A DNA stretch of 16,124 bases from a bacterium. GTDB lineage: Bacteria; UBP15; UBA6099; DSWB01. Both the position numbers and the translations under genes were made by a program. Where the stretch lies: NCBI GenBank assembly GCA_020061125.1, contig JAGUYV010000236.1:1-16124 (forward strand). Direction: 5' to 3'. The notes under the pieces are model-generated. The model was not told where the DNA came from. It saw only the letters and a program-made list of their open reading frames with translations, and made no database searches. Numbering within the stretch: position 1 is the first letter of the stretch; each line of letters starts with the position of its first letter. This document shows positions 1 to 6,834 of the stretch, piece by piece.

Positions 1-603
1 CATGCCGCCCTGCCCGGTCACGGCGCGCCGGAGCGCGGCGATGACGCCGGGCGAAGGGTTCTCTCTCGCCCCGAACAGCAATTCACGCAGATAATCGCGC
101 GTGCCCGCGCGTGTTTCGGGCGCGCCGCCGGACACGATGAACCCGTCGCCGTCCACCGCGGCCTGCTGCGCCGGGTCGTCGGAAATCGCGCGCATCACAA
201 TGCGGCCGCGCCTGCGGCTCCATCCTGCAATCACGGCTATTGTGCGGCTGTACCGCCGTGTGTGCTCCGCGGGCAGGTCCGGCCACCGCTGCCTGTAGGT
301 CCGATACCAGTCCCGGCCCACAATCTGCATGATCTCCGCGCTGCGATCCATGAAGTAATCAATGCCGCCGCCCGCGATGCGCATACCCTCGGCCATGCGC
401 CAGTATTGCGCGAAACCGTGCGGATTGCCGCACTCGGCGATCAGAAAATTCCCGAACTGATGAATCTTATTCACATCCAGAAAATACTCGTTCCTGGACG
501 GGTCGTAGGGATCGCGGATCCTGGTCTGGCAACTGTCCACGGTGATGGCGCACAGGGGGCCGCCGGGCAGTGACTGGCTGACCACTGCGATGACAATGGA
601 CAT
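1..603 (-). CDS. Hypothetical protein, 3' end beyond the left edge
   Basis: The frame is open from the ATG at 603-601 to the window edge, giving 201 codons with no stop, so the C-terminus is missing. The start is supported by GGAGG (complement of 613-617) nine bases upstream. The product begins MSIVIAVVSQSLPGG and continues with ITVDS, then VNKIHQFGNFLIAECGNP. A short beta strand, an acidic-Ser stretch and a second strand after a Lys-Ile pair loosely recall the N-terminal part of proteasome-like Ntn hydrolases. I see no conserved catalytic Thr, Ser or Cys at position 1 or 2 that would settle this. The middle is rich in Arg, Tyr and Trp (for example GRDWYRTYRQRWPD). The gene is divergent from the metallo-hydrolase gene. 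Its function is not recognised; the Ntn resemblance is a weak impression only. Confidence 0.6.
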   Translation of the reverse strand, partial: MSIVIAVVSQSLPGGPLCAITVDSCQTRIRDPYDPSRNEYFLDVNKIHQFGNFLIAECGNPHGFAQYWRMAEGMRIAGGGIDYFMDRSAEIMQIVGRDWYRTYRQRWPDLPAEHTRRYSRTIAVIAGWSRRRGRIVMRAISDDPAQQAAVDGDGFIVSGGAPETRAGTRDYLRELLFGARENPSPGVIAALRRAVTGQGGM

Positions 604-729
604 GGACGGCGGCCTCCGAAGAGTGCGGGCGCTTCGCGGCGAATGCGCCGCGCCCGCTGTTTTCTGATTATCGCACATTCGCGCGCGGATTGGCGAGAGC
701 CGGCGACCGGCGCCACGCCTCAAGTATAT

Positions 730-758
730 TTGAACCCGCGTCCGGGTCTTGATATGAT
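730..758 (+). promoter_or_regulatory. Sigma70-type promoter of the metallo-hydrolase gene
   Basis: TTGAAC at 730-735 and TATGAT at 753-758 are separated by exactly 17 bp. This would start transcription near 765, leaving a leader of about 40 bases that contains the GGAGGG site (792-797) before the ATG at 806. It is one of the best promoter matches in the window. Confidence 0.6.
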
Positions 759-805
759 CAGCCCAGAGGGTGGTAAGACTGATAGAATCCCGGAGGGTTT
801 CATCC

Positions 806-1648
806 ATGGCTTACACAATCACCACACTGGTGGAAAATTCCGTGGCCACAAGTTTCGGACTGATCGCCGAACACGGGCAGAGCCTGCTCATCGAGGGGCA
901 CGGCCGCACCATTCTTTTCGACACGGGCCAGGGCAACGCCCTGCTCAACAACGCCGCCAAACTCGGCAAGGACCTCTCCAAAGTGGACACCGTGATCATC
1001 AGCCACGGCCATTACGACCACACTCTGGGCCTCGGCCCGCTCATGAGCGTGAACACCGGGTTCGAACTTATCATTCACCCTGACGCATTCCAGAACAAGG
1101 TGGCCATGATGCCCGGCAAAAGCGGCCCCGAGTTCAAGCCCATCGGCATGCAGTTGACCAGGGAAGACATCGAAAAGCGGGGCGTGAAAATCAATCTGGT
1201 GACCCAATCTTACAAAGTCGCGCCCGGACTCATCACCTCTGGCGTAATTCCCATGACCAACGACTTCGAGCAGATCGAGCCGATTCTGATGGTGGGCAAC
1301 AACGGGCACAAAGACCTGGATCTGCTGGCCGACGACTTGAGCCTGTTCATGGAATCGGATAAGGGGCTGGTGGTGATCCTGGGGTGCGCACACCGGGGCA
1401 TCGTGAACATCCTGGACCACGCGCGCAAGCTCACGGGCGTGGACTCGGTTCACGCCATCATCGGCGGGCTTCACATGGAGCGCGCCGGGGACGACCGAAT
1501 CCTCAAGACCATCGAAAAATTTCAGGAGTACGGGATAAAGAAAATCGGGGCGTCGCATTGCACGGGCGTGCGCGCCATCGCCGCCATGTACAAAGTTCTC
1601 GGCAACGCCATGATGCCCAACTTCGTGGGCGCCACGGTTTCGGTGTGA
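806..1648 (+). CDS. MBL-fold metallo-hydrolase, COG1237 (DHPPP synthase-like) family
   Basis: This 280-residue protein has the metallo-beta-lactamase fold metal motif SHGHYDH at residues 66-72, with further conserved segments GCAHRG (about 193-198, His196), GGLHM (about 220-224) and SHCTG (about 250-254). The layout matches the COG1237 branch. Its characterised archaeal member makes 7,8-dihydropterin-6-methyl-4-(ribofuranosyl)aminobenzene phosphate in methanopterin synthesis. Bacterial members mostly have no established substrate, so the reaction here is unknown and a soluble cytoplasmic location is inferred from the lack of a signal peptide. The frame could extend 12 codons upstream, but the ATG at 806 is chosen because GGAGGG sits eight bases before it and the fold begins immediately (MAYTITTLVENSV). 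The gene is alone in its transcript and convergent with the dehydrogenase gene. Confidence 0.9.
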   Translation: MAYTITTLVENSVATSFGLIAEHGQSLLIEGHGRTILFDTGQGNALLNNAAKLGKDLSKVDTVIISHGHYDHTLGLGPLMSVNTGFELIIHPDAFQNKVAMMPGKSGPEFKPIGMQLTREDIEKRGVKINLVTQSYKVAPGLITSGVIPMTNDFEQIEPILMVGNNGHKDLDLLADDLSLFMESDKGLVVILGCAHRGIVNILDHARKLTGVDSVHAIIGGLHMERAGDDRILKTIEKFQEYGIKKIGASHCTGVRAIAAMYKVLGNAMMPNFVGATVSV

Positions 1649-1653
1649 CGCAA

Positions 1654-1685
1654 GCGGCCGCGCCCCGCGCGCGGGGCGCGGCCGC
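1654..1685. terminator. Perfect 32-bp GC palindrome between convergent genes
   Basis: The 16 bases at 1654-1669 are followed directly by their exact reverse complement at 1670-1685, all G and C. It lies six bases after the hydrolase stop and 12 bases before the dehydrogenase stop, so it could form a hairpin in either transcript. There is no run of T on either side, only a short AT-rich tract (AATTTA) on the plus side. Bidirectional termination or mRNA 3'-end protection is likely but is not the classical intrinsic type. Confidence 0.5.
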
Positions 1686-1697
1686 GCAATTTACCTT

Positions 1698-1958
1698 TCA
1701 GCAGCCGATGTGACGGCTGATCACGATGCGCTGGACCTCGCTCGTGCCCTCGCCGATCTCCAGCAGTTTGTGGTCCCTGTAGAACCGTTCCACATCATAT
1801 TCCTTCATAAGCCCGTAGCCGCCGTGGATCTGCACGGCCTGATTCACCACGCGGCCCATGACCTCGGAACAGTAGAGCTTGGCCATGGCGGCCTGCTGCG
1901 AGAACGGGCGGCCCGTGTCGCGCATCCAGCAGGCTTTGTAGAGCAGGTTGCGCGCGGC
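1698..1958 (-). pseudogene. C-terminal part of acyl-CoA dehydrogenase, beyond an in-frame TAG
   Basis: These 86 codons plus a TGA stop continue the dehydrogenase frame immediately after the TAG at 1961-1959. They encode AARNLLYKACWMRDTG, then the second acyl-CoA dehydrogenase signature QIHGGYGLMKEYDVERF followed by YRDHK, and end in IGEGTSEVQRIVISRHIGC. The Glu in IGEGTSE corresponds to the usual catalytic base of short- and medium-chain family members. This segment therefore carries the residue that abstracts the alpha proton, plus the end of the C-terminal helical domain. No frameshift or other stop is seen. Internal ATGs exist (for example at 1925), but none has a good ribosome site, and separate translation would make no useful protein. 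It is either a recent nonsense allele, a sequence error, or a readthrough extension. Confidence 0.75.
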
Positions 1959-2849
1959 CTAGATCTCGGTGGCCATGTCCGCGAGCTTGAACGCGATGGC
2001 CTGGAATTTGGACAGAGGCTGGTTGAACTGCTGGCGTTCCTGTGCGTAGCGGAGAGCCTTTTCGTACGCGCCCTGCGCGCCGCCCAGCCCCATGGCCGCG
2101 ATGCTCAAGCGGCCGCTGTCCAGGGTTTCGAGCATCTGCTTGAACCCGTCGCCGCGCCGGCCGAGCAGGTTGCCTTCCGGCACCCGGCAGTCGTCGAAAT
2201 ACAGTTCGGCCGTGTTGCTGCCGCGCCACATCATTTTCTTTTTCATGGTCTTGGCCGTGAATCCGGGGGTGCCGCCCGGCACCAGTATGCACGAGATCTC
2301 CTTGCGCCCGTCCTCGCTGCGCCCGGTCACGCACTGGGTCACGGTCACGCCGCTGATGGGGTTGGATGCGTTGGTGATGAAGATCTTGCTGCCGTTTATG
2401 ACCCATTCGCCGCCGTCGAGTTTGGCCGTGGTTTTTGAGGCCTTGGCGTCGGAGCCGGCGTTCGGTTCGGTGAGACCGAAGGAAGCCAGGCATTCGCCCG
2501 CGCACAGTTTCGGAAGCCATTCATGCTTCTGCTCCTCGGAGCCGAAATAGTAGATGGGACCGATGCCGAGCGAGTTGGCCGCAGCCACGGTGGCGGCCTG
2601 CGAGCCGTCCACGCGCGCAATTTCCTCCACCGCGATGATGTACGAGGTGTAGTCCCGGCTGAACCCGCCGTATTCCTCGTCCACCACCATGCCGAACAGC
2701 CCAAGGTCGGCCATCTTGCGCGTGAGTTCCACGGAGAACTCTTCCTTTTCGTCCAGTTCCCGGGCCACGGGCGCGATTTCCTTTTCCGCGAAATCGCGCA
2801 CGGTGCGCCGCAGGATTTTCTGTTCCTCGGTCAAGTCGTAACTCAACAT
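1959..2849 (-). CDS. Acyl-CoA dehydrogenase, main part, ended by an internal amber codon
   Basis: FAD-dependent acyl-CoA dehydrogenases insert the alpha-beta double bond of acyl-CoA thioesters and pass electrons to electron-transfer flavoprotein. The 296 residues before the TAG hold the N-terminal helical domain (MLSYDLTEEQKILRRTVRDF onward) and the middle beta domain. The latter contains the first family signature GLTEPNAGSDAKAS (about residues 126-139), which contacts flavin and substrate. The C-terminal helical domain then starts (LSIAAMGLGGAQGAYEKAL) and is cut at LADMATEI. Read through the TAG, the gene would be 383 codons, the normal family length. Truncated as written, it lacks the catalytic Glu and should be inactive. 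The start ATG (2849-2847) is preceded by GGAGG (2864-2860) at ten bases. Substrate chain length cannot be judged. Typically Glu or Gln occupies the TAG position, so one base change explains it. Confidence 0.85.
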   Translation of the reverse strand: MLSYDLTEEQKILRRTVRDFAEKEIAPVARELDEKEEFSVELTRKMADLGLFGMVVDEEYGGFSRDYTSYIIAVEEIARVDGSQAATVAAANSLGIGPIYYFGSEEQKHEWLPKLCAGECLASFGLTEPNAGSDAKASKTTAKLDGGEWVINGSKIFITNASNPISGVTVTQCVTGRSEDGRKEISCILVPGGTPGFTAKTMKKKMMWRGSNTAELYFDDCRVPEGNLLGRRGDGFKQMLETLDSGRLSIAAMGLGGAQGAYEKALRYAQERQQFNQPLSKFQAIAFKLADMATEI

Positions 2850-2957
2850 GAAATGCAGTCCTCCAGGTATGCTCTGATCGGGCCGGCCATGAGTTGCGGA
2901 ACGGCGGGTAATTCTTGCGCCGGATCAGCGGGCCGGCCTCGTATTGATTGCTTCTGA

Positions 2958-2972
2958 TTTCTGTTACAGAAA
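2958..2972. promoter_or_regulatory. 15-bp inverted repeat, candidate operator of the acyl-CoA dehydrogenase gene
   Basis: TTTCTGTTACAGAAA is a perfect inverted repeat (6-bp arms, 3-bp centre). It lies just downstream of the predicted -10 element of the dehydrogenase promoter on the minus strand, where it would overlap the transcription start. That is a typical place for a repressor such as a TetR- or GntR-type fatty-acid regulator. No regulator gene is in view and the binding protein is unknown. Confidence 0.4.
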
Positions 2973-2975
2973 GTT

Positions 2976-3006
2976 ATTATATACCAAACGCGGCGGACAT
3001 GCGCAA
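2976..3006 (-). promoter_or_regulatory. Candidate promoter of the acyl-CoA dehydrogenase gene
   Basis: On the minus strand TTGCGC is followed after 17 bp by TATATAAT (complement ending at 2976). The start would fall near 2968, inside the 15-bp inverted repeat, leaving a leader of about 120 bases. The -35 is weak but the -10 is strong. The same TTGCG(G/C)-17-TATATAAT layout precedes the histidine kinase gene. Confidence 0.4.
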
Positions 3007-3008
3007 GC

Positions 3009-3036
3009 AAAAAGGCCGGCGGGAAATCCGCCGGCC
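3009..3036 (-). terminator. Intrinsic terminator of carB
   Basis: Read on the minus strand, a perfect 9-bp GC-only stem (GGCCGGCGG with CCGCCGGCC, 3014-3022 and 3028-3036) with a 5-base loop is followed at once by five T residues (A run at 3009-3013). It starts about 34 bases after the carB stop and shows that carB transcription ends here rather than running into the dehydrogenase gene. Confidence 0.85.
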
Positions 3037-3069
3037 GGGGAGCTTCTCAAGAGAACGCAAACGGTGCGT

Positions 3070-6000
3070 TTATTTGATATCCGCGTGGTATTCCTGGAGG
3101 GATTTGACGCCGATGGCGCCCTTGCGCGCGGCGTTGATGCCGCGCGCCGCGGCCAGGCCCGCCGCGGTTGTGGTGAAATACGGGATTTTGTACTTGATGG
3201 CGGTCTTGCGGATATAGCTGTCGTCGTGCGCGCTTTTCTTGCCCACGGGCGTGTTGATCACAAGCTGGATGTCGCCGTTGTGCATGGCGTCCACGATGTG
3301 CGGTCTGCCTTCGTGAACCTTCTTGATGATCTCGCAATCCACGCCGTTGTCGCGGAAGTGGCGCGCGGTTCCGCCCGTGGACACAATGCGGTAGCCCGCA
3401 GCCTGCAGCTCGCGCGCCGCGGCGAGCGCCTTGTCCTTGTCCGGATCGTTCACCGTGATCAGCGCCGTGCCTTCCACGGGCGGCGTGTACCCGCTGGCCA
3501 CCTGGGCCTTGTGGAACGCCAGGGCGAACGAGTCCGCCATGCCCAGCACTTCGCCCGTGGACCGCATCTCGGGGCCGAGCACAGGGTCCACTTCCGGGAA
3601 CATAAAGAACGGGAACACGGTCTCCTTGACCCCGAAGTGCGGATACTCGCGCGGGTGCGTGTCCATGTCCTTGAGCTTTTTGCCGAGCATGATTTCCGTG
3701 GCCATGCGCGCCATGGACACGCCCGTGATTTTGGACACCAGAGGCACGGTGCGCGACGCGCGCGGGTTGGCCTCGAGAATGTAAACCTTGTCCTCGAAGA
3801 TGGCGTACTGGATGTTCATGAGGCCCACGACCTTGAGTTCGCGGGCGATGCGGCGCGAGTAATCCACGATGGTGTCCAGGTGCTTCTGGGGAATCTCCAC
3901 GGGGGGAATCACGCATGCGCTGTCTCCGGAATGGATGCCTGCCAGCTCGATGTGCTCCATGATTGATGGCACAAACACATCGTCCCCATCGGCGATGGCG
4001 TCGGCCTCACACTCAAGCGCGTCTTCGAGAAACTTGTCAATGAGCATGGGCTTGTCAGGTGTGATGACCGTGGCGGCCTCCACATACGCGCGCAGCATGG
4101 TTTCGTCGTATACGACTTCCATGCCGCGGCCGCCGAGCACATAGGACGGGCGCACCATGAGCGGATATCCGATGCGTTTCGCCACCTTGAGCGCCTGCTC
4201 CATCGAGGTTGCGGTTCCGTTCTCGGGCTGCGGGATGCCCAGTTTTTTCATGACCTTGGCGAATTGCTTGCGGTCTTCGGCCAAGTCTATGCTCTTGACG
4301 GAGGTGCCCAGAATCTTTACGCCCGCGTCCTCGAGCTCGCGCGCGATGTTCAGCGGAGTCTGGCCGCCGAACTGTACGATGACCCCCTCGGGTTTTTCCT
4401 TGTCGTAAATCGAGAGCACATCTTCCACGGTCACTGGCTCAAAGTAGAGCTTGTCCGAGGTGTCGTAGTCCGTGGACACGGTCTCCGGGTTGCAGTTGAT
4501 CATGATGGACTCGAAGCCCAGGTCGCGCAGGGTGAACGCCGCGTGCACGCAGGTATAGTCAAACTCGATGCCCTGCCCGATGCGGTTGGGTCCGCCGCCG
4601 ATGATCATGATCTTCTTGTTCGGTGACACCGCGACTTCGTCCGGCGCATTGTAGGTGGAATAGTAGTACGCCGCGTTCTCGGCGCCGCTCACGGGCACCG
4701 CGTTCCAGGCTTGCTTCACGCCCAGCTTGATGCGTCGCTTGCGGATCTTCTTTTCCGGCACTCCCAGCAGGAACGACAGATACCGGTCTGCAAACCCGTC
4801 CTTCTTGGCCCGCACCAGAAGCTCATCGGGCGGCAGGTCGCCCTTGTGCTTGAGCAGTTCTTCTTCAAGTTCCACAAGCTCCATCATCTGCTCGATGAAC
4901 CAGTGTTTTATGTGGGTGAGCTTGTGCATCTCGTCCGCGCTCATGCCCTTGCGCAGTGCTTCGTACATCAGATACTGGCGCTCGGACGAAGGCTCCACCA
5001 GCATCTTTTTGATCTCATCCAGAGGAAGCGCGTTAAAGTTCTTCGCGAAGCCCAGGCCGTAACGGCCGTTCTCCAGTGAGCGGATGGATTTGAGGAACGC
5101 TTCTTTGTAGTTCTTGCCGATGCTCATGACCTCGCCAACGGCGCGCATCTGCGTGCCGAGCTTGTCTATGGAACCGGGGAATTTCTCGAACGCCCATCGC
5201 GCGAATTTCACGACCACATAATCGCCGCTGGGGGTATATTTTTCCAGGGTGCCGTCGCGCCAGTACGGGATATCGCGCAGGTCCAGGCCGCCCGCGAGTT
5301 TCGAGGACACCAGGGCGATGGGGAAACCCGTGGCCTTGGACGCGAGCGCGGACGAGCGCGAGGTGCGCGGATTGATCTCGATGACCACCACACGGCCGGT
5401 CTTGGGGTCGTGCGCGAACTGCACATTGGTGCCGCCAATCACGCCAATGGCCTCCACGATGCGGTAGGAATAATCCTGTAGCTTTTCCTGAAGTTCCGGA
5501 GCGATGGTGAGCATGGGCGCGGTGCAGTAGCTGTCCCCCGTGTGCACGCCCATGGCGTCCACATTCTCGATGAAGCAGACCGTGATCTTGTCATTTTTAG
5601 AATCGCGCACCACTTCGAGTTCAAGCTCTTCCCAGCCGAGCACGGATTCCTCGATCAGCACCTGCCCCACCAGGCTGGCGGCCAGGCCTCGAGCCGCGAT
5701 TACGCGCAACTCCTCCACATTCCACACCAGGCCGCCGCCCGTGCCGCCCATGGTGTATGCGGGACGCACCACCACGGGATAGCCCAGAGATTCAGCGATT
5801 TTCTCCGCCCCCTCCACCGTGGTCGTGGTTTCCGAGCGCGGCATGTCTATGCCAAGCCGGGTCATGGTGTTTTTGAACTCGGTCCGGTCCTCGCCGCGCA
5901 TGATGGCGTCTTCCTTGACCCCGATGATCTCGACTCCGTACTTCTCGAGAATTCCCTTGCGGGACAGTTCCGAAGACAGGTTCAGCCCTGTCTGGCCGCC

Positions 6001-6270
6001 CAGGTTGGGCAGCAGCGCGTCCGGGCGCTCCCGGGCGATGATCTTCTCCATGGTCTCCACATTCAGCGGCTCGATGTAAGTGCGGTCGGCCATTCCCGGG
6101 TCCGTCATGATTGTGGCCGGGTTGGAGTTCACCAGCACGATTTTGTACCCGAGCTGCCGCAGCGCCTTGCACGCCTGCGTGCCCGAATAGTCGAACTCGC
6201 ACGCCTGACCGATCACGATAGGCCCGGACCCGATGATCATTACTTTGTTGATATGCTTGTGTTTTGGCAT
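3070..6270 (-). CDS. carB: Carbamoyl-phosphate synthase large subunit
   Basis: The enzyme makes carbamoyl phosphate from bicarbonate, two ATP and ammonia delivered by the small subunit CarA, feeding pyrimidine and arginine synthesis. The 1066 residues are close to the usual 1070. Two homologous ATP-grasp halves are visible. The first has IGSGPIVIGQACEFDYSG, PNLGGQTGLN, VVRPAYTMGGTGGG and IEINPRTSRSSALASKATG. The second, from about residue 553, has IGGGPNRIGQGIEFDYTC, FGGQTPLN, VRPSYVLGGRGMEV and LEANPRASRTVPLVSKITG. A helical oligomerisation segment lies between them. The last 130 or so residues form the MGS-like allosteric domain (STGGTARHF, then FTTTAAGLAAA). The start ATG (6270-6268) gives the standard N-terminus ahead of VMIIGSGPI. 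Its Shine-Dalgarno AGGAGG is 13 bases upstream, slightly far. The gene is monocistronic by promoter and terminator, and carA is not adjacent. Confidence 0.97.
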   Translation of the reverse strand: MPKHKHINKVMIIGSGPIVIGQACEFDYSGTQACKALRQLGYKIVLVNSNPATIMTDPGMADRTYIEPLNVETMEKIIARERPDALLPNLGGQTGLNLSSELSRKGILEKYGVEIIGVKEDAIMRGEDRTEFKNTMTRLGIDMPRSETTTTVEGAEKIAESLGYPVVVRPAYTMGGTGGGLVWNVEELRVIAARGLAASLVGQVLIEESVLGWEELELEVVRDSKNDKITVCFIENVDAMGVHTGDSYCTAPMLTIAPELQEKLQDYSYRIVEAIGVIGGTNVQFAHDPKTGRVVVIEINPRTSRSSALASKATGFPIALVSSKLAGGLDLRDIPYWRDGTLEKYTPSGDYVVVKFARWAFEKFPGSIDKLGTQMRAVGEVMSIGKNYKEAFLKSIRSLENGRYGLGFAKNFNALPLDEIKKMLVEPSSERQYLMYEALRKGMSADEMHKLTHIKHWFIEQMMELVELEEELLKHKGDLPPDELLVRAKKDGFADRYLSFLLGVPEKKIRKRRIKLGVKQAWNAVPVSGAENAAYYYSTYNAPDEVAVSPNKKIMIIGGGPNRIGQGIEFDYTCVHAAFTLRDLGFESIMINCNPETVSTDYDTSDKLYFEPVTVEDVLSIYDKEKPEGVIVQFGGQTPLNIARELEDAGVKILGTSVKSIDLAEDRKQFAKVMKKLGIPQPENGTATSMEQALKVAKRIGYPLMVRPSYVLGGRGMEVVYDETMLRAYVEAATVITPDKPMLIDKFLEDALECEADAIADGDDVFVPSIMEHIELAGIHSGDSACVIPPVEIPQKHLDTIVDYSRRIARELKVVGLMNIQYAIFEDKVYILEANPRASRTVPLVSKITGVSMARMATEIMLGKKLKDMDTHPREYPHFGVKETVFPFFMFPEVDPVLGPEMRSTGEVLGMADSFALAFHKAQVASGYTPPVEGTALITVNDPDKDKALAAARELQAAGYRIVSTGGTARHFRDNGVDCEIIKKVHEGRPHIVDAMHNGDIQLVINTPVGKKSAHDDSYIRKTAIKYKIPYFTTTAAGLAAARGINAARKGAIGVKSLQEYHADIK

Positions 6271-6315
6271 AATTTTTCCGTTTCCTCCTAATTCCCCCAA
6301 TTTCAGAATCGAAGG

Positions 6316-6345
6316 AGCATAACACAATCAAAGGGCAATTTTCAA
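6316..6345 (-). promoter_or_regulatory. Sigma70-type promoter of carB
   Basis: On the minus strand TTGAAA (complement of 6340-6345) and TATGCT (complement of 6316-6321) are 18 bp apart. The start would be near 6309, giving a leader of about 40 bases that includes AGGAGG before the ATG at 6270. No attenuator hairpin is apparent in so short a leader. Confidence 0.55.
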
Positions 6346-6717
6346 GCGAAGATCGAGCGAGGGAAAAACGGGCGCCCCGCACCCGGCAATTTGGCCGCAA
6401 ACAAAATCTCGCGCGAATAAAAAACAAAAACCATGCCGCGTAGCCCTGCCGCCATTGATCGCGTAGTCCGCAGGATGACGCCTTGTTCGGGTAGATGGCC
6501 TTTGCAGCGGATGAATCGGGATGTTGCACGGGAAACAGGGAAATTCAATGCAATTATGCTAATGCAAATTTCTTCCAAACAACATATTAAATTTATGCCA
6601 GCAGCTAATATCACATTGCGCATTGTGCGGCTTCTATCCTCTCCCAACTCCCGAAGAATGGGATTCGAGCCAAGCCGGCAAGCCGCCGTGGCGCGCATGC
6701 GCGGTTATGGACGGCGA

Positions 6718-6747
6718 TTGCGGAATCGTGCTAAAATTTTTGATTAT
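6718..6747 (+). promoter_or_regulatory. Weak candidate promoter of the barrel protein gene
   Basis: TTGCGG (6718-6723) and GATTAT (6742-6747) are 18 bp apart, in a locally AT-rich patch about 90 bases before the chosen start. The match is modest. A second possible -10, TAAAAT at 6732-6737, lacks a matching -35. Confidence 0.3.
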
Positions 6748-6834
6748 CGTGTGCGTCTGGAAGCGGGCCTGCGCAAGAGCGGGACGGCAGATGGTTGTAA
6801 TGTGCGCAGACTCCGGAGATTATTGAAACGCGCT

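Larger units (their letters stand above)
6271..6834. other. Divergent intergenic region between carB and the barrel protein gene
   Basis: These 564 bases hold the carB promoter at one end and a weak candidate promoter for the barrel gene at the other. In between is an AT-rich island (about 6536-6612) that includes ATGC-containing direct repeats near 6548-6566, and a 12-bp palindrome CGCGCATGCGCG at 6692-6703. Open frames here lack ribosome sites and have no recognisable protein character. The frame of the barrel gene stays open back to 6433, but that extension is rich in Arg, would precede the signal peptide, and is rejected. Confidence 0.6.

Noticed and set aside
800-1558. Minus-strand open frame of 252 codons opposite the metallo-hydrolase
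   Set aside because: It overlaps a clear enzyme gene almost entirely and has shadow-type composition rich in His, Val and Asp with no domain.
1710-2438. Plus-strand open frame of 242 codons opposite the acyl-CoA dehydrogenase
   Set aside because: The minus strand carries the dehydrogenase signatures. This frame is a shadow without a ribosome site.
2944-3966. Plus-strand open frame of 340 codons opposite carB
   Set aside because: It is antisense to the conserved carB 3' end, crosses the carB terminator, and is dominated by Arg, His, Ala and Val.
6692-6703. Palindrome CGCGCATGCGCG as an operator
   Set aside because: Short alternating GC palindromes are expected by chance in GC-rich DNA, and it has no clear position relative to a promoter.
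6655-6704. tRNA-like fragment suggested by GGGATTCGAGCC
   Set aside because: No cloverleaf arms or acceptor stem can be formed around it.
6433-6834. N-terminal extension of the barrel protein
   Set aside because: The frame is open, but the extension would bury the signal peptide, is Arg-rich and has no supported start codon.
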